Shown here one piece after another: positions 1 to 12,089 of a stretch of 64,000 nucleotides of DNA (position 1 is its first letter; each line of letters starts with the position of its first letter). Source of the stretch: Maea johnstoni (taxonomy: Eukaryota > Annelida > Polychaeta > Spionida > Magelonidae); contig OZ012698.1 in NCBI GenBank assembly GCA_963942565.1, forward strand, positions 32,913,531 to 32,977,530, read 5' to 3'. Both the position numbers and the translations under genes were made by a program. The notes under the pieces are model-generated. The model was not told the DNA's origin and ran no database searches. It was given only the letters and a program-made list of their open reading frames with translations.

Positions 1-267
1 CTACAAACACTGGCTGTAGATCTGCGTTTGTGGCCACCTCTTTGGATTCTGATGGTCTCCTATCATCCGGTCCTTGATATCATTCTGTGGGGAATATTTG
101 TGGATTGTGTACATGTAAGGTTTCGGGGCCTAAAACAGACCTGCTCAAGGTCTTAGAGTGATTAGTTAAAGCTCGCCAACTCTGATCCAGTTAGCCTCAA
201 GACGAAGGGGGCAGCTGGGTCCATACCTGCAAGGTGGAACCGGAAGGCTGCCAGATCCTCCCTGTCT

Positions 268-400
268 ACGGTCTTTCTGCAACTGAAAGACCACTTGTAA
301 CTATTCGTGAAGAGTAGGGAATTTCTTCTCGGTTCCAGGTTTCTATCTCGTCGCAATATGACCTAAGCTGTTGAAAGCGACGTAAACCCCAATTCCTTCC
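268..400 (+). repeat. Dispersed repeat, copy 1 (SINE- or LINE-tail-like)
   Basis: About 130 bp here match 44488-44625 in the same orientation, from the ACTGAAAGACC stretch to a CAATATGACC/GCTGTTGAAAGCGACGTA block followed by a pyrimidine-rich end. A 'GATATGACC...GTTGAAAGCGACGTAAA' ending is known from 3' parts of invertebrate SINEs and LINEs, so a retroposon tail is inferred. The 5' parts of the two copies differ. Confidence 0.5.
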
Positions 401-772
401 TTCCTTCACCCCAGGCAAGGTCTACCTGGCTAGCCCTAAAGATTTCTCCCTGGATGAGAAGGAGCACTGTCCTGTCTGGACCATACAGCACTCTATGGAC
501 TGTACACAGATCAAGGGGAATTGAAAAGTTCCTCTTCATAACTTCCAGGGAATGCTATATCCTCACAGCTAAATCTACAAAGCTGGTTGGATAAATGTGT
601 GATCGCTGGCATATATCAACATTTATCAGCCACAGAGCATGAAGAAATGGGTATCTGGGCCTACAATACCAGGGTATTTCTGGGGTCCTTGGTCAGACTT
701 ACAATGGTCTCCATACTTGGCATCATCATGGATGCTGCAGCATGATACAAAATCCCTAACTAGTGCAAGATT

Positions 773-2188
773 ATGAGGTGCTGTTGTGGACAAAAGTAAA
801 AAACACATAAATGTATGTTAAAACTTTGAAATTAACTATATTTCCAATGGAAAATGTTATGGAAAATAACGAAGAACTTTGGAATGAAATAATTTTTTCA
901 CATTTGTTTTGATATTTCTCAATGTTTTTCTTTAATAAATCCCAAAGCTTTTTTCTTCTTTTCCAGATTATAAAAATTGTTTTTGAAGTTTTTTTTGTTT
1001 TTTTTACAAAGTTTTTTTTCTAAATCTCACTGTAATTTTACTGCAATTCTCACTGCGTTTTTACGCCTCATACGATTCGAAGCTAGTCATGAGGCTTATA
1101 TGAATAACTTGGGGAATACCTTCATGGCGACAATAGCGTGTACTAGTAGTCTCAATCTTACGCACATGAACTTGGGCACATATCAGTGACCTTTGATAGC
1201 CGGGTGGGGAGTGGCATTTTTGCCTGAACTACGGATGAAAAAAAGTATTTTGGCTACATGATTTCCTCTGCTCGTTACGTTTCATTATTAGAACAGACAA
1301 ACACACCCACATACACACACGCATGCACGCACGCACATATACATACCACTCCCCACCCGTCTATTAAAGGTCACTGATATTTACCCAAGTAAGATTGAGA
1401 TCGCACGCTATTGTCGTCATGAAAGTATAACCCTGAGTTATTTATAGAAGCCTCATGACTAGCTATGACACGGATGAGGCGTAAAAACGCAGTGCGAATT
1501 GATAGAATTACAGTGAGATTTAGAAAGAAAACTTCAAAATAAAATAGAAAAACTGCCAAAAAAAAAGATTATCTGAAAAAAAAGTAAAAAGCGTTGAGAT
1601 TTTTAAAGAAAGGCATTGAGAAATTTAAAAATGTTATATTAACAAAGAAAATGTGAAACAAAAATCACTATTTTGCTGAACTTTTATAGAGAATTAAATG
1701 CAAATTTCAGCCTATCTTTGAACATTTTTACATTGATTCTTTGACTTTCTCAACGCAATAAATTTTTATTTCAAAGTTTTTTACAAAAAATATCCATGTT
1801 TTGGAAAATGTCAGTGTATCTTAGTCTTTTAGAGTGAATGATTTTTATTTTCAAAATTTTTGAAAAGTTTTCAATGCTTTGTTTATTTTTACAGTGCAAA
1901 TTATTTCATTTCAAGGTTTTTCTTCATTTTTCATTGAAAATACAGATGAACTTGGATATGACGGACTCAATGGAAACAGAAAAACTGGTCCGTCATATGC
2001 AAAATCGGTCGTATACACATGACAAATACTTGATATGCATCGGACTGGGACCAAGCGTATCATCCGTCATATGCAAAAATCCGTCATACAGTGGTCCGTC
2101 ATATCCAAGTTCACCTGTATAGTTGATTTCAAAGTTTTAACATACGTTTATGCTGTGCTTTTTACTTTTGTCCACAACGGCACCTCAT
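773..2188. mobile_element. Giant inverted-repeat (foldback) DNA element
   Basis: The ends are inverted copies: ATGAGGTGCTGTTGTGG at the left and its complement (one mismatch) at 2172-2188, extending about 66 bp with few differences. The inner arms (about 1005-1210 and 1345-1540) also pair, as do the T-rich stretches between, so nearly the whole left half folds on the right half. The loop near 1210-1345 holds a (CA)/(CG)-rich stretch. The right arm is longer because another element lies in it (1943-2117). No transposase frame is visible, so this is a non-autonomous foldback or long-TIR MITE. The superfamily is not assigned. Confidence 0.7.
1943..2117. mobile_element. Tc1/mariner-like MITE nested in the foldback element
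   Basis: A 175-bp element is bounded by TA on each side, with about 24-bp terminal inverted repeats starting CAGRTGAACTTGGATATGAC. The TA duplication and CAG start are typical of Tc1/mariner relatives. The internal motif CCGTCATATGCAAAA occurs twice. There is no coding capacity. It interrupts the right arm of the 773-2188 element, so it is the younger insertion. Confidence 0.75.
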
Positions 2189-4207
2189 ACAAGATACATT
2201 CTTATTCCATCCACGTGTGATGGAACCTCTAAATCCCATCCGCCCTGTCCCACAGGTCATTGCCCTAAGCTGGTGTGGAACCATGATCGCCTTATAAAAA
2301 GGGGGATGTGTGGATCTGGCTATGGATACCTTAAATCTAAAATATCACTTGGTCCTCTTTGGATCTGAAGGCTCTGCTCTTACTCTCCCTCTTTTTCTTC
2401 TTTCATCTAGATTAATTATGCGTTGTCATTGTTCTTCAATAATGGCAAAGAACCACTTTTTAGTAATATCTTATGGCATTAAATGACCTTTGTGTGTCAA
2501 TGTGCCTTTACACACTCATTGGCGGGGCCATCAGGCCCGCCTATCTGGGAAGGTGTTTTGAGATGTACATGGGCAGACGTCACGTGATCTAAATCCTGAG
2601 GCCGGACTGAATATAATTTTCTATTGTGATTGGTTATAATATAAATGTTGCCTTTGCCGCGGAAAATCGCGCCTTCCTTATTTTAATTTAGCATGAAGTT
2701 TTCAAATATATAATATATTTTAAGCGGACATAAGGTATACTTTTCAGTATAGGAAGGAAAATTACTAAGAAAAAAATTACTGTGTGTATAGACTAGCGCC
2801 AGTCTCACAATCACGTCACGGATTAGGGACTGGTATCGCCCACCATCTATTGTTGGCGTGAAGCGGCTTATAGGACTGCCAGTAGTCTACCATGTGTATA
2901 GAATGAAATCAGGAGACTTCGTAACCAAACTGGTTCGTAACCAAACTGATGATTACCCAAGTAGCTTCGCACCCAAGAGATTTCGAAGTCTCCAGCTCGC
3001 GCCTAGAATTCCGATATTTGTTTCATTTCTACAAAAATGATACAAATCTAGTCATTATAAATTATTTTTCTCTATAATGTTAATGTTCTTTATACATCCG
3101 GTTCCCTCACAAGTTCATAAATAACTTGGCCCCGCCTTTTGACTATTGATGCTTTGCATCTACAACCGTACTTGTCTATTCCTCAGGTCATTGCATCAGC
3201 TGCAGTATCTAGCACTGATGAGACACTAGAGTAAGTTTGCCGCCAAAACTAGTAACCACCTAGCGGCCGGTAGGAGGACCAAAATCAATTCCCAAGCCCG
3301 TCAGTAAAAGGCTGCAGACATTGCAAGATTCATTAGAAATAACAGGTAGGTGCTTCTCAGTAATAGGTAAATTAATTATAATTTCAGGCCTGTCTAACAT
3401 CATTTAACATTACTAAGACAAATACCCTCCAACCCACAATGCAGGATTATAAAATACTTCCTTTTAGAAGTTTGGTTTACCCACAAATAAAAAAGGTTTG
3501 ATTCATAGAATCGAGTTTACTTCTAGTCAAGATGATGAGTGAACAAATTTACAGTAAGGTTAATGTACTGCTGTCTCCTCAGTCTCCATTTTCAAATTTA
3601 TGAATGTTTATTTTGAGAGAGCCAGAGATCTCATAACATTTCTGGGAGGTATCTAGGGCCCTTCTTAAGCTTGCTTCTTCTGCCTTAAGATAAATCATTG
3701 GATCATATGTGTGTTCAGGAGTCCATATGTTCTCTATTTAGAATTTCAATTCCTATACTCTCCTTATATCTACTGCCATTTTTATGCTGTCAGTACAATT
3801 ATCTGAAAGACTCCTTGTCTGCAGTCCCCTATAGGGGAACTTTGTCTGGAATTTGTTCATTTTGTACTATATATGAATATGAATTTAGTTGTAATGATTT
3901 ATTCCAACTTATTATACTTTCTCTAAAATTTTGAATTCCTAAATATATTCAAAGTCTATTGGGTCAAAGCATGTAGGACTAAACAATCTAATTTTATGAA
4001 AAGTCAAAGTGGACACAGAAAATTGATTCTTTTTCAAGAGATGAAGATAATATTGATTCATTTTACAAGTAATCGTATAGTTTTTCATTCCAGAAACTAG
4101 TCCTAAACATGGTATCTGTATCCGATTTGACTTTTATGTTTTTACTTCCGGTTAATTTACAGAACAGGACTTGCCGTCTTATCTGATATGATATATCTAT
4201 AACAGAC
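2189..4207. other. Non-coding stretch, probable ABCC intron
   Basis: No exon was recognised. Two inverted GGCGGGGCCA stretches (2521-2532 and 3126-3136) could be the ends of another degenerate inverted-repeat element, but they are short. The rest is unremarkable AT-rich sequence. Confidence 0.35.
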
Positions 4208-4385
4208 CTTTCTATATACCATGGCGATGATTGCAGAATTCATCCCCATTCCAGCATTGTTTAATGCGAGCAAGTATTGTTGGTAGATCATGGTTCCCAC
4301 AACATCCACAGCAAACATCAATACTGAGTAAAGATAGCCTTGCCACAGCGGAGTATCCTTATTCTCTGTGAACCTAATGAGCAAT
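4208..4385 (-). CDS. ABCC/MRP-type transporter, internal exon (start of TMD1)
   Basis: This exon encodes 59 residues plus one leading base. It has the pattern seen at the first helices of the first transmembrane domain in ABCC1-like proteins: LLIRFTENKDTPLWQGYLYS, then a hydrophobic helix, QQYLLALNNAGMGMNS and AIIAMVYRK. Human MRP1 has LLIKFVND..APDWQGYFYT and AVIGAVYRK at this place. The acceptor is TTTTCAG ending at 4386 and the donor is AAAG/GTCTGT. The leading A completes a Lys codon with the AA that ends the 8423-8632 exon. ABCC proteins are ATP-driven exporters or channel regulators in the plasma or organelle membrane. The next exon (ALVI-type, TMD1 continuation) was not found down to position 1. 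Confidence 0.93.
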
Positions 4386-5119
4386 CTGAAAATATATTTT
4401 CAAGTCTAATGACCAAAGTGCAAAACAAGTAAAGCCATGATAGCTATATTAAAACACATATGGGCAAGGAAATACCGAATAAAAACATGTATTTGAGGCA
4501 GCTTATGGTTTAATCCTTGCATTCCGTTTTTGCTCTATCCTGCTCTTATTTGTCCATTTACCCTACGCAAAGTATATATTGCCTGAAATGTCTCATGATG
4601 AGGAATGTATTAGGCATCGAAAGAGCACCCTCTTTACGGAGGGTAAGATTTGCCGGGTAAAAGACACATGGTGATTTCAAACAAAGTTTCCAGCCACAAG
4701 CATGGACAAACAACCATTAATTTTCACACATGTGGAGAGAAAATCGATAAGGAGGAAATGCTGTCACATTTTTCTAAGTTTTGCTCTGCTCAATTTTTGT
4801 TCAACTTTCATTTCGATCTTTTGTTGAAAATGAGAAAATGAGAGATGTACTTTTAAAACTTAAACATACCTAATTTGGGAACAAAGATAAAATTGAAAAT
4901 AGGAAATGTGACATTCCTCCCTCCGAAAACGTTGATACCCAAAATGGATGTTTAAATCGTCCATATTTTGGTTGATTTCAACATAGTGAAAGAATAACAA
5001 AAGGCTCCTCTCCAGCTTGTGTGCAAGAGTATGGCATGTTCACTGACGTTGGGTCACTTATTCTCCTCATTCATTCACAGTTGGTCTGATTAAAAGGATA
5101 AGGATGTAGAGTTTAACAT
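4386..5119. other. ABCC intron, left part
   Basis: AT-rich sequence with no coding signal. A small hairpin, ACCCTC/GAGGGT, lies near 4627-4645. Confidence 0.5.
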
Positions 5120-5127
5120 ATGCACAC

Positions 5128-5225
<98 letters not shown>

Positions 5226-5226
5226 C

Positions 5227-5306
<80 letters not shown>
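5120..5306. repeat. (TA)n microsatellite, left half of a split tract
   Basis: Nearly pure TA with a few TACA interruptions. It abuts the left end of the 5307-7755 transposon. A second TA tract starts right after the transposon's other end, so one tract seems to have been split by the insertion. Confidence 0.95.
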
Positions 5307-5854
5307 GGGCAAAGTCAAGCAAGAGTTATCATCTAGGGCAAAAAATGAACTTCATCAAACTGTTTGGTGTCTTATATGGTTGGAAAGCTTATAATCTCTA
5401 GTCTCTGGATATGTATTTAGATTTTATTTTTTTTTTGAAATAAAAGAGAAATTAAGGATTTATTCAAGGACGTTTTGGTAATCACACAAAATGTTTATAA
5501 CTAACACTAACCCTACTTAACACAATCTAGTACTGCTGGTCATTTAATTTGATTTAAAGGCTACCTATGCAATTTATGGGTTATTAATAAGACTCATAAT
5601 CATCCTTTAAACATTCACACACTTTTATGAAATAAAAAGGTGTTTTTTCATAAATTTGAAATTAGGTGATATGTGACTCCGTAACATGTGACTCCGTAAC
5701 GCAAAAAACAGGTATTTTTAAATTTTCTAAGTGTTAACCTTAACATAAAAATACCAAACTTGGTGAAAGAAAGCTTTAAGGGACCCTTTTAAATCCAATA
5801 CAAGTTGTTTCTTGGAAAATTATTTTTTTAGAGGTTTTTATTGGGAGTGAAATG

Positions 5855-5882
5855 TGTGACTCCGTAACGTTACGGAGTCACA
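5855..5882. other. 28-bp perfect palindrome of the transposon's repeated motif
   Basis: Two GTGACTCCGTAAC motifs lie head to head (5856-5868 and 5869-5881) with one more matching base on each side. A dyad like this would suit binding by a dimeric protein or mark the junction of an inverted duplication. Confidence 0.85.
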
Positions 5883-6229
5883 TGTATGTCAAGGGGCATT
5901 TAAGGTGGGTAAAACTCGTTTCTTAAGAACACAATTTAGTACTATTTTATGACCTTAAGAAAATACATGGCATAATTATTTTCATAACCATGTTATTCTG
6001 AGTCTACGCAAACCCATAATCTCACAAAATAAAGAGTTTGTTCTGAAGAGAATTATGTGATTCCATCCAATTCTGCCTCATCCTATCCACCTGTATTTAT
6101 AACATAATGGTGAGGTAGGTGAATTTGCTAAGGCTGAGGTGTTTAGTTAAGGTCCTGAATGTGATGTACAGCAACTTTCCTTTTAGTAGGAGTTAGTTTT
6201 TTGATCATGCTGTCTAGCAAAGCTGCTTC

Positions 6230-6534
6230 TTAGGCATAGTAGGCCAGACTAAATATATCACCTTTCCCAGTGAGCATGTGGAGTAAGAGGAAGTTATAGT
6301 TTATTCTGTAGTACACAACTTTTCTTTTCCAACAGCTTCTTTTCTTCTCTCTATGCTTTCTTTTTACCTCTCTTTCTATCTTTCCTACTATTTGTTCCTT
6401 TGTCAGTTCTGGTGCATTCTGCTTTTTGATCTGTTTTCTTATCCGATCCTTCACTGCTATTCTCTCATGGAGCCCAGGGTTAGCTCTGATCTTTTCCCTG
6501 TTTTTCTGCTTTTCTCAGTGATGGACAATGACAT
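6230..6534 (-). pseudogene. Basic protein remnant inside the TIR transposon
   Basis: From an ATG at 6534 the minus strand reads MSLSITEKSRKTGKRSELTL and stops after about 25 codons. From the overlap, a second frame continues for about 75 residues (KDRIRKQIKKQNAPELTKEQ, then KIEREVKRKHREKKRS), very rich in Lys, Arg and Glu. Together they look like one gene broken by a single frameshift near 6460-6470, or two exons. Highly basic N-terminal regions occur in several transposon proteins, but no catalytic motif is visible. Function is unknown, and its place inside the element is the only context. Confidence 0.35.
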
Positions 6535-7070
6535 GTTTCCCTCTTGAAATTCTGAATGAATGTGACCTTGAGTGCCTTTTTAAGATTAACCTCATCAATA
6601 TTCACAATGCAAAGGTATGCACTAATCCAGACAATAGGAAGCCACTAAATAAGGAAGGACAGAGGGGTGGGCCGGGTGGCTAACTATAAACAATTGGATC
6701 AGTTGTAGTAACAGCTGTAGGTAATCCAGTCCCACAGGACAGATCAACTCATATGTTTATTGCTACATGGGAAATCGTACCATTTATGCAATTAGTAACA
6801 ATGTAGCCACGATTGCTATGTGTAATGTCAGAAAAAGGAAGCGTCCCAGACACCTAACATCCCATACATCCCTATCCTGTTAGCTTGTTAAGAGACAAAC
6901 CTTTCCTGTCTATACTTAAATACCTTTACAAAGCAGTCCAACAGCACCTCACTATGGTGAAAAGCAGGTGCAAAATAAAGTTTTGTCTGATTTTAATACA
7001 CTTTGTTAGGTCTTCTTGCAAGAAATATTCACTTTTACATTCATTTCTTATATTCATTTGCCAAATAAAA

Positions 7071-7500
7071 CTACATTTGATAGAGTATTGTGCATTAATG
7101 TGAATATGTGACTCTGTAACATTTGGTGACCGTGACTCCGTAACAACTTAACAGGACTTTCTGTGATGTTTTTCTTAGTAAAACCAGTTTTGGTAACAAT
7201 TATAACTAAGCTATTGTATTATGTTGTTTAAAACAAGTTTATCTATCTACAGATTGAGTTTTCTTTTAGAGTAATTCATGGTAATTGGACTAAATTAAAC
7301 AACATTTGATAGAGTTTTGTGCATTATTATGAATATGTGACTCCGTAACGTTTGGTGAGTGTGACTCTGTAACGCAACCTTCAGTAATGTTTTTTTCAAT
7401 AAAACCAGTTTTGGTAACAATTATAACTTAATTTTTGTCTTATGTTGTTTAAAACAAGTTTATCTATCTACATATTGAGTTTTCTTTTAGAGTATCTAAT
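7071..7500. repeat. 228-bp tandem duplication with subterminal motifs
   Basis: Two copies of about 228 bp start near 7071 and 7299. Both hold ATTTGATAGAG, a pair of GTGACTCYGTAAC motifs 24 bp apart, and AAAACCAGTTTTGGTAAC. The duplication doubles the putative binding sites near the transposon's right end. Confidence 0.85.
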
Positions 7501-7753
7501 TGCAACAGCAAGAAAAATATATTTGATTAAAACCTTGAAAAACAGGTGGTAATTTTCCGTGACTCCGTAACGGGCATGTTTTTTCACTTTTTAACCATCA
7601 AATTATTTTTTCATGAAAATGAATTTTATACCATAATAAAGTACTTCACAAGCCCTTTCTAACCATATATAACTTTATATCAATGCCTTTTTAATAAAAC
7701 TGTTATTTAGCAGTGAACAGCAAATTTGTGACTCCGTAACAACTTGACTTTGC

Positions 7754-7755
<2 letters not shown>

Positions 7756-7841
<86 letters not shown>
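7756..7841. repeat. (TA)n then (TG)n microsatellite
   Basis: Right half of the TA tract split by the transposon, grading into TG repeats at about 7823-7841. Confidence 0.95.
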
Positions 7842-7972
7842 ATGTCAACTAGAACATCTTATAATAGTGTGCCACATAACTAATTGTGATAGAGCAGAAT
7901 TCGTTACTTATAAGAGAAATATGTTTTAGTTGACTACAATAATAAATCACAAATACAAACGCACACACATAC

Positions 7973-8390
<418 letters not shown>

Positions 8391-8422
8391 GTAATGTATA
8401 TTAAAAACACAAAATAACCTAC

Positions 8423-8632
8423 TTGAGAATTAGCGGATTGACAAAAATCAGACCACAATTAAGAACATTGAAGAAAACTGCAGCCAGGAAGGATTTCCAA
8501 ATGGTTTTCATCAATGCCTTTACCAATGATGATGGTGACTGCATTTTCACTCCACCATTCTCCTTGAAATTCCTTTCTTCTCGATTTCCCAGTTCCCTCA
8601 GGTATATGTCATCTAATGTTGCTACACTAGTC
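8423..8632 (-). CDS. ABCC/MRP-type transporter, internal exon (L0 end to first TMD1 helix)
   Basis: The exon has one leading G, 69 codons and two trailing bases. It reads from [14 protein letters not shown] through a charged linker ([15 protein letters not shown]) to [20 protein letters not shown] and [10 protein letters not shown]. Human MRP1 has [20 protein letters not shown] and SGPQILK in the same order, so this is the variable linker plus the first core helix. The acceptor is GGTTTTAG/G and the donor CTCAA/GTAGGT. The leading G completes a Trp codon with TG from the 11190-11321 exon, and the AA end joins the A of the 4208-4385 exon. The last codons lie close to a long TA microsatellite in the intron. 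Confidence 0.93.
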
Positions 8633-8691
8633 CTAAAACCATAAAAATCACCTGCATATTTCCTAAGCACAGCGTTGTAAAATCATACATA

Positions 8692-8745
8692 TATACATAC
8701 ATACATGCATACATACATACATACAAACATATATACATACATAAC
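8692..8745. repeat. (ATAC)n microsatellite
   Basis: ATAC/ATGC tetranucleotide repeats upstream of the exon at 8632, within the intron. Confidence 0.85.
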
Positions 8746-9776
8746 TCCATAGATGTGTGGATAAAAGATATGGCATGTGGAATACAAAATTGAAAGGACT
8801 ATCCTCCGTTGAAAATAAATATTCACCAAACTCATAGAACGTTAAAATCCAAATTGGGAAATTTAATTTGGAAAATTATAACCTCCTCTACTCTATTTAT
8901 TTTGACACTTTTGCATATTGGATTCTACTTAATACTATCGCCTAAATTACTAGAATACTCTTTCTGGCGCCTTTCCAAAAGGTTTACACTGCTTCGAGAT
9001 ATACAGCATAAACTCTCTAGACGATCCAATATCATGTGCCCCAGGGTACGCCACTATATACAGTCACTCAAGCCTAAACATCTTACACGACAATAGTCCA
9101 TGAGCAAGAGGCCAAAATTGAACTTGTTGGTACCATATTGGGGGCAAATTCTGAATAAATGTTTTTGAATTCCACAAATTCTAAGCTTCAATTTGATGTG
9201 TTATAGCAATTCAGGGGTGGCAGCTTAGTCAAAGATATTCAGCTTTTAGTGACGCGTCCTCTCGTCTCTGGACGGGTAAATTCCTGATCAACAAGGAAAT
9301 TCTTTGAAGCGATGACACTTAAGCACCCTAAAATAATATTTTCTGCTATAACATACCTGTATGAATAGATGTTAAATGAAAGATTGTCAAAATCATTTAT
9401 CTCACGGAATAGAATATGCAGATAAATATTTATAGAAATCTGTACTTTTTTATGATGATTTTTTGAGAAGGTTCCATATCTTGCTTCTGACAGCGAGAAA
9501 TTTAAAAAAATGTATTGAACACTAACATACTTAAAAATAAGCTGCATACCTCAGAAATATTTTAAGACCAAAATCACTGCATCACTATCTATTTTTAATA
9601 TAAAAGCGTCTTAAAGTACCTCTACCCCCATTATTGAAAAATAGAGGGAAAATGCCATAAACTAGAATTAATCTTCTGTGAAATTCAGTTACCCTATCAA
9701 ATAACAGCGTCTACCATGAACGCATGTATGCTTGTCCTCCCACAGTAAAAGTGATGTAAATAGGGTTAAGTTTAAT
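8746..9776. other. ABCC intron, no recognised feature
   Basis: AT-rich sequence. The frames of up to about 100 codons on both strands show no family motif and no splice-bounded coding signature. Confidence 0.4.
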
Positions 9777-10160
9777 AACCCTGAAGCCCTGGGCAACCAA
9801 TTTTTTGGTGCAAGAACCAAAATTCATTTTTGCGTTCTTTAAACTTTGTATAGAGAATGTTGAAAATCAGGTACTCATTAAAGCAGCAAAAAACAGCAGC
9901 ACATGTTAGCCAGTCGTTTCATAGTGTCAAAGTTGTAAATGGCGATAATTCTAATACCCTGAAGCCCTGTTATTTCTGGAACAAGAACCAAAATTTGGTT
10001 TTGCGTTCTTGAGTCTTGTATATAAACCTTTAAAAGGCTGGTACTCTTTTAGAGCACAAAAGGTAAACAGAGACCTATGTATAACTGACCTCTCGAGTGT
10101 AAAAGTTGTAAATGGTGATTAATTTAGTTTCCCGAAGCCCTGGACAACCAATATATTGGT
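9777..10160. repeat. 177-bp tandem repeat, two full copies and a part
   Basis: CCCTGAAGCCCTG starts recur at about 9779, 9956 and 10131. Each is followed by GAACCAAAAT and a GCGTTCTT stretch, and ends with AAAGTTGTAAATGG. The copies are clearly diverged. Confidence 0.85.
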
Positions 10161-10170
10161 ACCAGAACCA

Positions 10171-10876
10171 TGGTTTAGATTGTTTAAAGATGAGTGCTGA
10201 ACTTACGTTTCCCACTCATGGTGTATTAATGATGTAGATTGCTTAAAGATGAGTGCTGAACTTATGTTTCACACTTGTGCTGTATTCATGATGTAGATTG
10301 CTTTAAGATGAGTGCTAAACTTACATTTCCTGCTTATGGTGTATTTATGATGTAGATTGCTTAAAGATGAGTGCTGAACTTATGTTTCTCGCTTGTGGTG
10401 TATTTATGATGTAGATTGCTTAAAGATGAGTGCTGAACTTATATTTACCGCTCGTGGTGTATTTATGATGTAGATTGCTTAAAGATGAGTGCTGAACTTA
10501 TATTTACCGCTCGTGGTGTATTTATGATGTAGATTGCTTAAAGATGAGTGCTGAACTTATATTTCCCGCTCGTGGTGTATTTATGATGTAGATTGCTTAA
10601 AGATGAGTGCTGAACTTATATTTCCTGCTCATGGTGTATTAATGATGTAGATTGCTTTAAGATGAGTGCTGAACTTAGATTTCCCGCTCATGGTGTATTT
10701 ATGATGTAGATTGCTTAAAGAGGAGTGCGGAACTTATGTTTCCCGCTCGTGGTGTATTTATGATGTAGATTGCTTAAAGATGAGTGCTGAACTTATGTTT
10801 CCCGCTCGTGGTGTATTTTTGATGTAGATTACTTAAAGATGAGTAGAGAACTTACGTTTTCCGCTCGTTGTGTATC
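10171..10876. repeat. 59-bp minisatellite, about 12 copies
   Basis: The unit contains GATGTAGATTGCTTAAAGAT, GAGTGCTGAACTTA and TTTCCCGCTCGTGGTGTATT. The middle copies are nearly identical and the outer ones more diverged, as expected from unequal crossing over. It follows the 177-bp repeats directly and lies in an ABCC intron. Confidence 0.95.
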
Positions 10877-11035
10877 CCGGTATCCCGGTTTGAAGGCAAA
10901 CAGGCTGTACAACTTTTAAAAAGAAACGGATTGAACACATTAACACAATGAATGCAGTCCAGTCTGAGGGTGAAACATATAATAGGTGAACATATACAAC
11001 TGCTGCTGCTCCTAATACTACTCCTTCTTCTTCTT

Positions 11036-11079
11036 CTCTTACTACTATTTATACTACTACTACTATTACTACTACATCG

Positions 11080-11161
<82 letters not shown>

Positions 11162-11171
11162 GTAGTAGTAG
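11036..11171. repeat. (ACT)n microsatellite flipping to (AGT)n
   Basis: A long ACT run ends at ACTAGT and turns into AGTAGTAGTAGT, so its end is self-complementary. On the minus strand it begins about 20 bp inside the intron, after the 5' splice site at 11189. Confidence 0.95.
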
Positions 11172-11189
11172 TTGTAAGCTCCTCCTTAC

Positions 11190-11321
11190 CATGTGTCCTT
11201 CTTTATTTCCCTTTTCCAGTATTTGTAGAATCGTGGTACAATGTAGGATGACGTATACTGGGACTTAAGGGACCACAAATCGCCTAATTGCAGAGGTTTC
11301 TTGTACCCTTTAATGATCAAC
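11190..11321 (-). CDS. ABCC/MRP-type transporter, internal exon (L0 linker)
   Basis: The exon has one leading G, 43 codons and two trailing bases. It reads LIIKGYKKPLQLGDLWSLKS, then SSYIVPRFYKYWKREIKKDT. This is the strongly conserved cytosolic L0 region of long ABCC proteins. MRP1 has [20 protein letters not shown] and VLVKNWKKE here. The GY.(K/R/Q)PL....DLW.L motif is characteristic. The acceptor is TTTACAAG/G at 11322-11323 and the donor CATG/GTAAGG. The G completes a Gly codon with GG of the 12090-12148 exon. L0 links TMD0 to the core and is needed for trafficking and activity in studied MRPs. Confidence 0.95.
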
Positions 11322-11788
11322 CTTGTAAAGTAATTAGAAGTGCATTTTGAATTTATTTTCGAGGAGTTCCTCTTACGATGTCTCGGGAACATCTTAATTG
11401 CTGTCATCTTTTTAATAACATGAATGCATGAAATCAGCAATGATAAAACATAATATTATAGACAAGATGGTAGTAACATCAACCTGCATGATTGCGGTGT
11501 GAACCAAAAAAACGAAAAAATAAAGAAAGTTGAAAAAGGATGGGATAGATGTGGGAAATTATTAGACAATTCGCGTAAAGAGTACATTTTGTTTATCACA
11601 TGGAAAAAAATCAACTTTCCGAACTCCTGTTTGAAACATAGTAATGACCTCGTTCATTTGCTTTGTATGGATTGTTCTATATTTGTATTTGTACCTAATG
11701 TTAGTATGATATAGATATATGAAATTCTTGTATTCATGTGAAATAAAAGTCTGATTACACATGTGTAAGTAATTTGATATTTGATTTT

Positions 11789-12057
<269 letters not shown>

Positions 12058-12089
12058 CAAGAGAATTTTAAAATGCAAATACAACGTAC

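Larger units (their letters stand above)
5307..7755. mobile_element. TIR DNA transposon inserted into a (TA)n tract
   Basis: Perfect 13-bp terminal inverted repeats, GGGCAAAGTCAAG at 5307-5319 and the complement at 7743-7755, bound a 2449-bp element with TA repeats on both sides. Inside, the 13-mer GTGACTCCGTAAC (or the CTGTAAC variant) occurs about ten times: 5673, 5688, 5856, 5869 (inverted), 7108, 7132, 7337, 7361, 7559 and 7728. The last lies 16 bp from the right end. Repeated subterminal motifs are typical transposase-binding sites. A target duplication cannot be read because the site is TA repeat. The superfamily is unassigned and only remnants of a reading frame remain. Confidence 0.75.

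Noticed and set aside
10952-11251. Leu-rich 99-codon frame
   Set aside because: It is the (ACT)n repeat read in one frame, and it overlaps the antisense of a secure ABCC exon.
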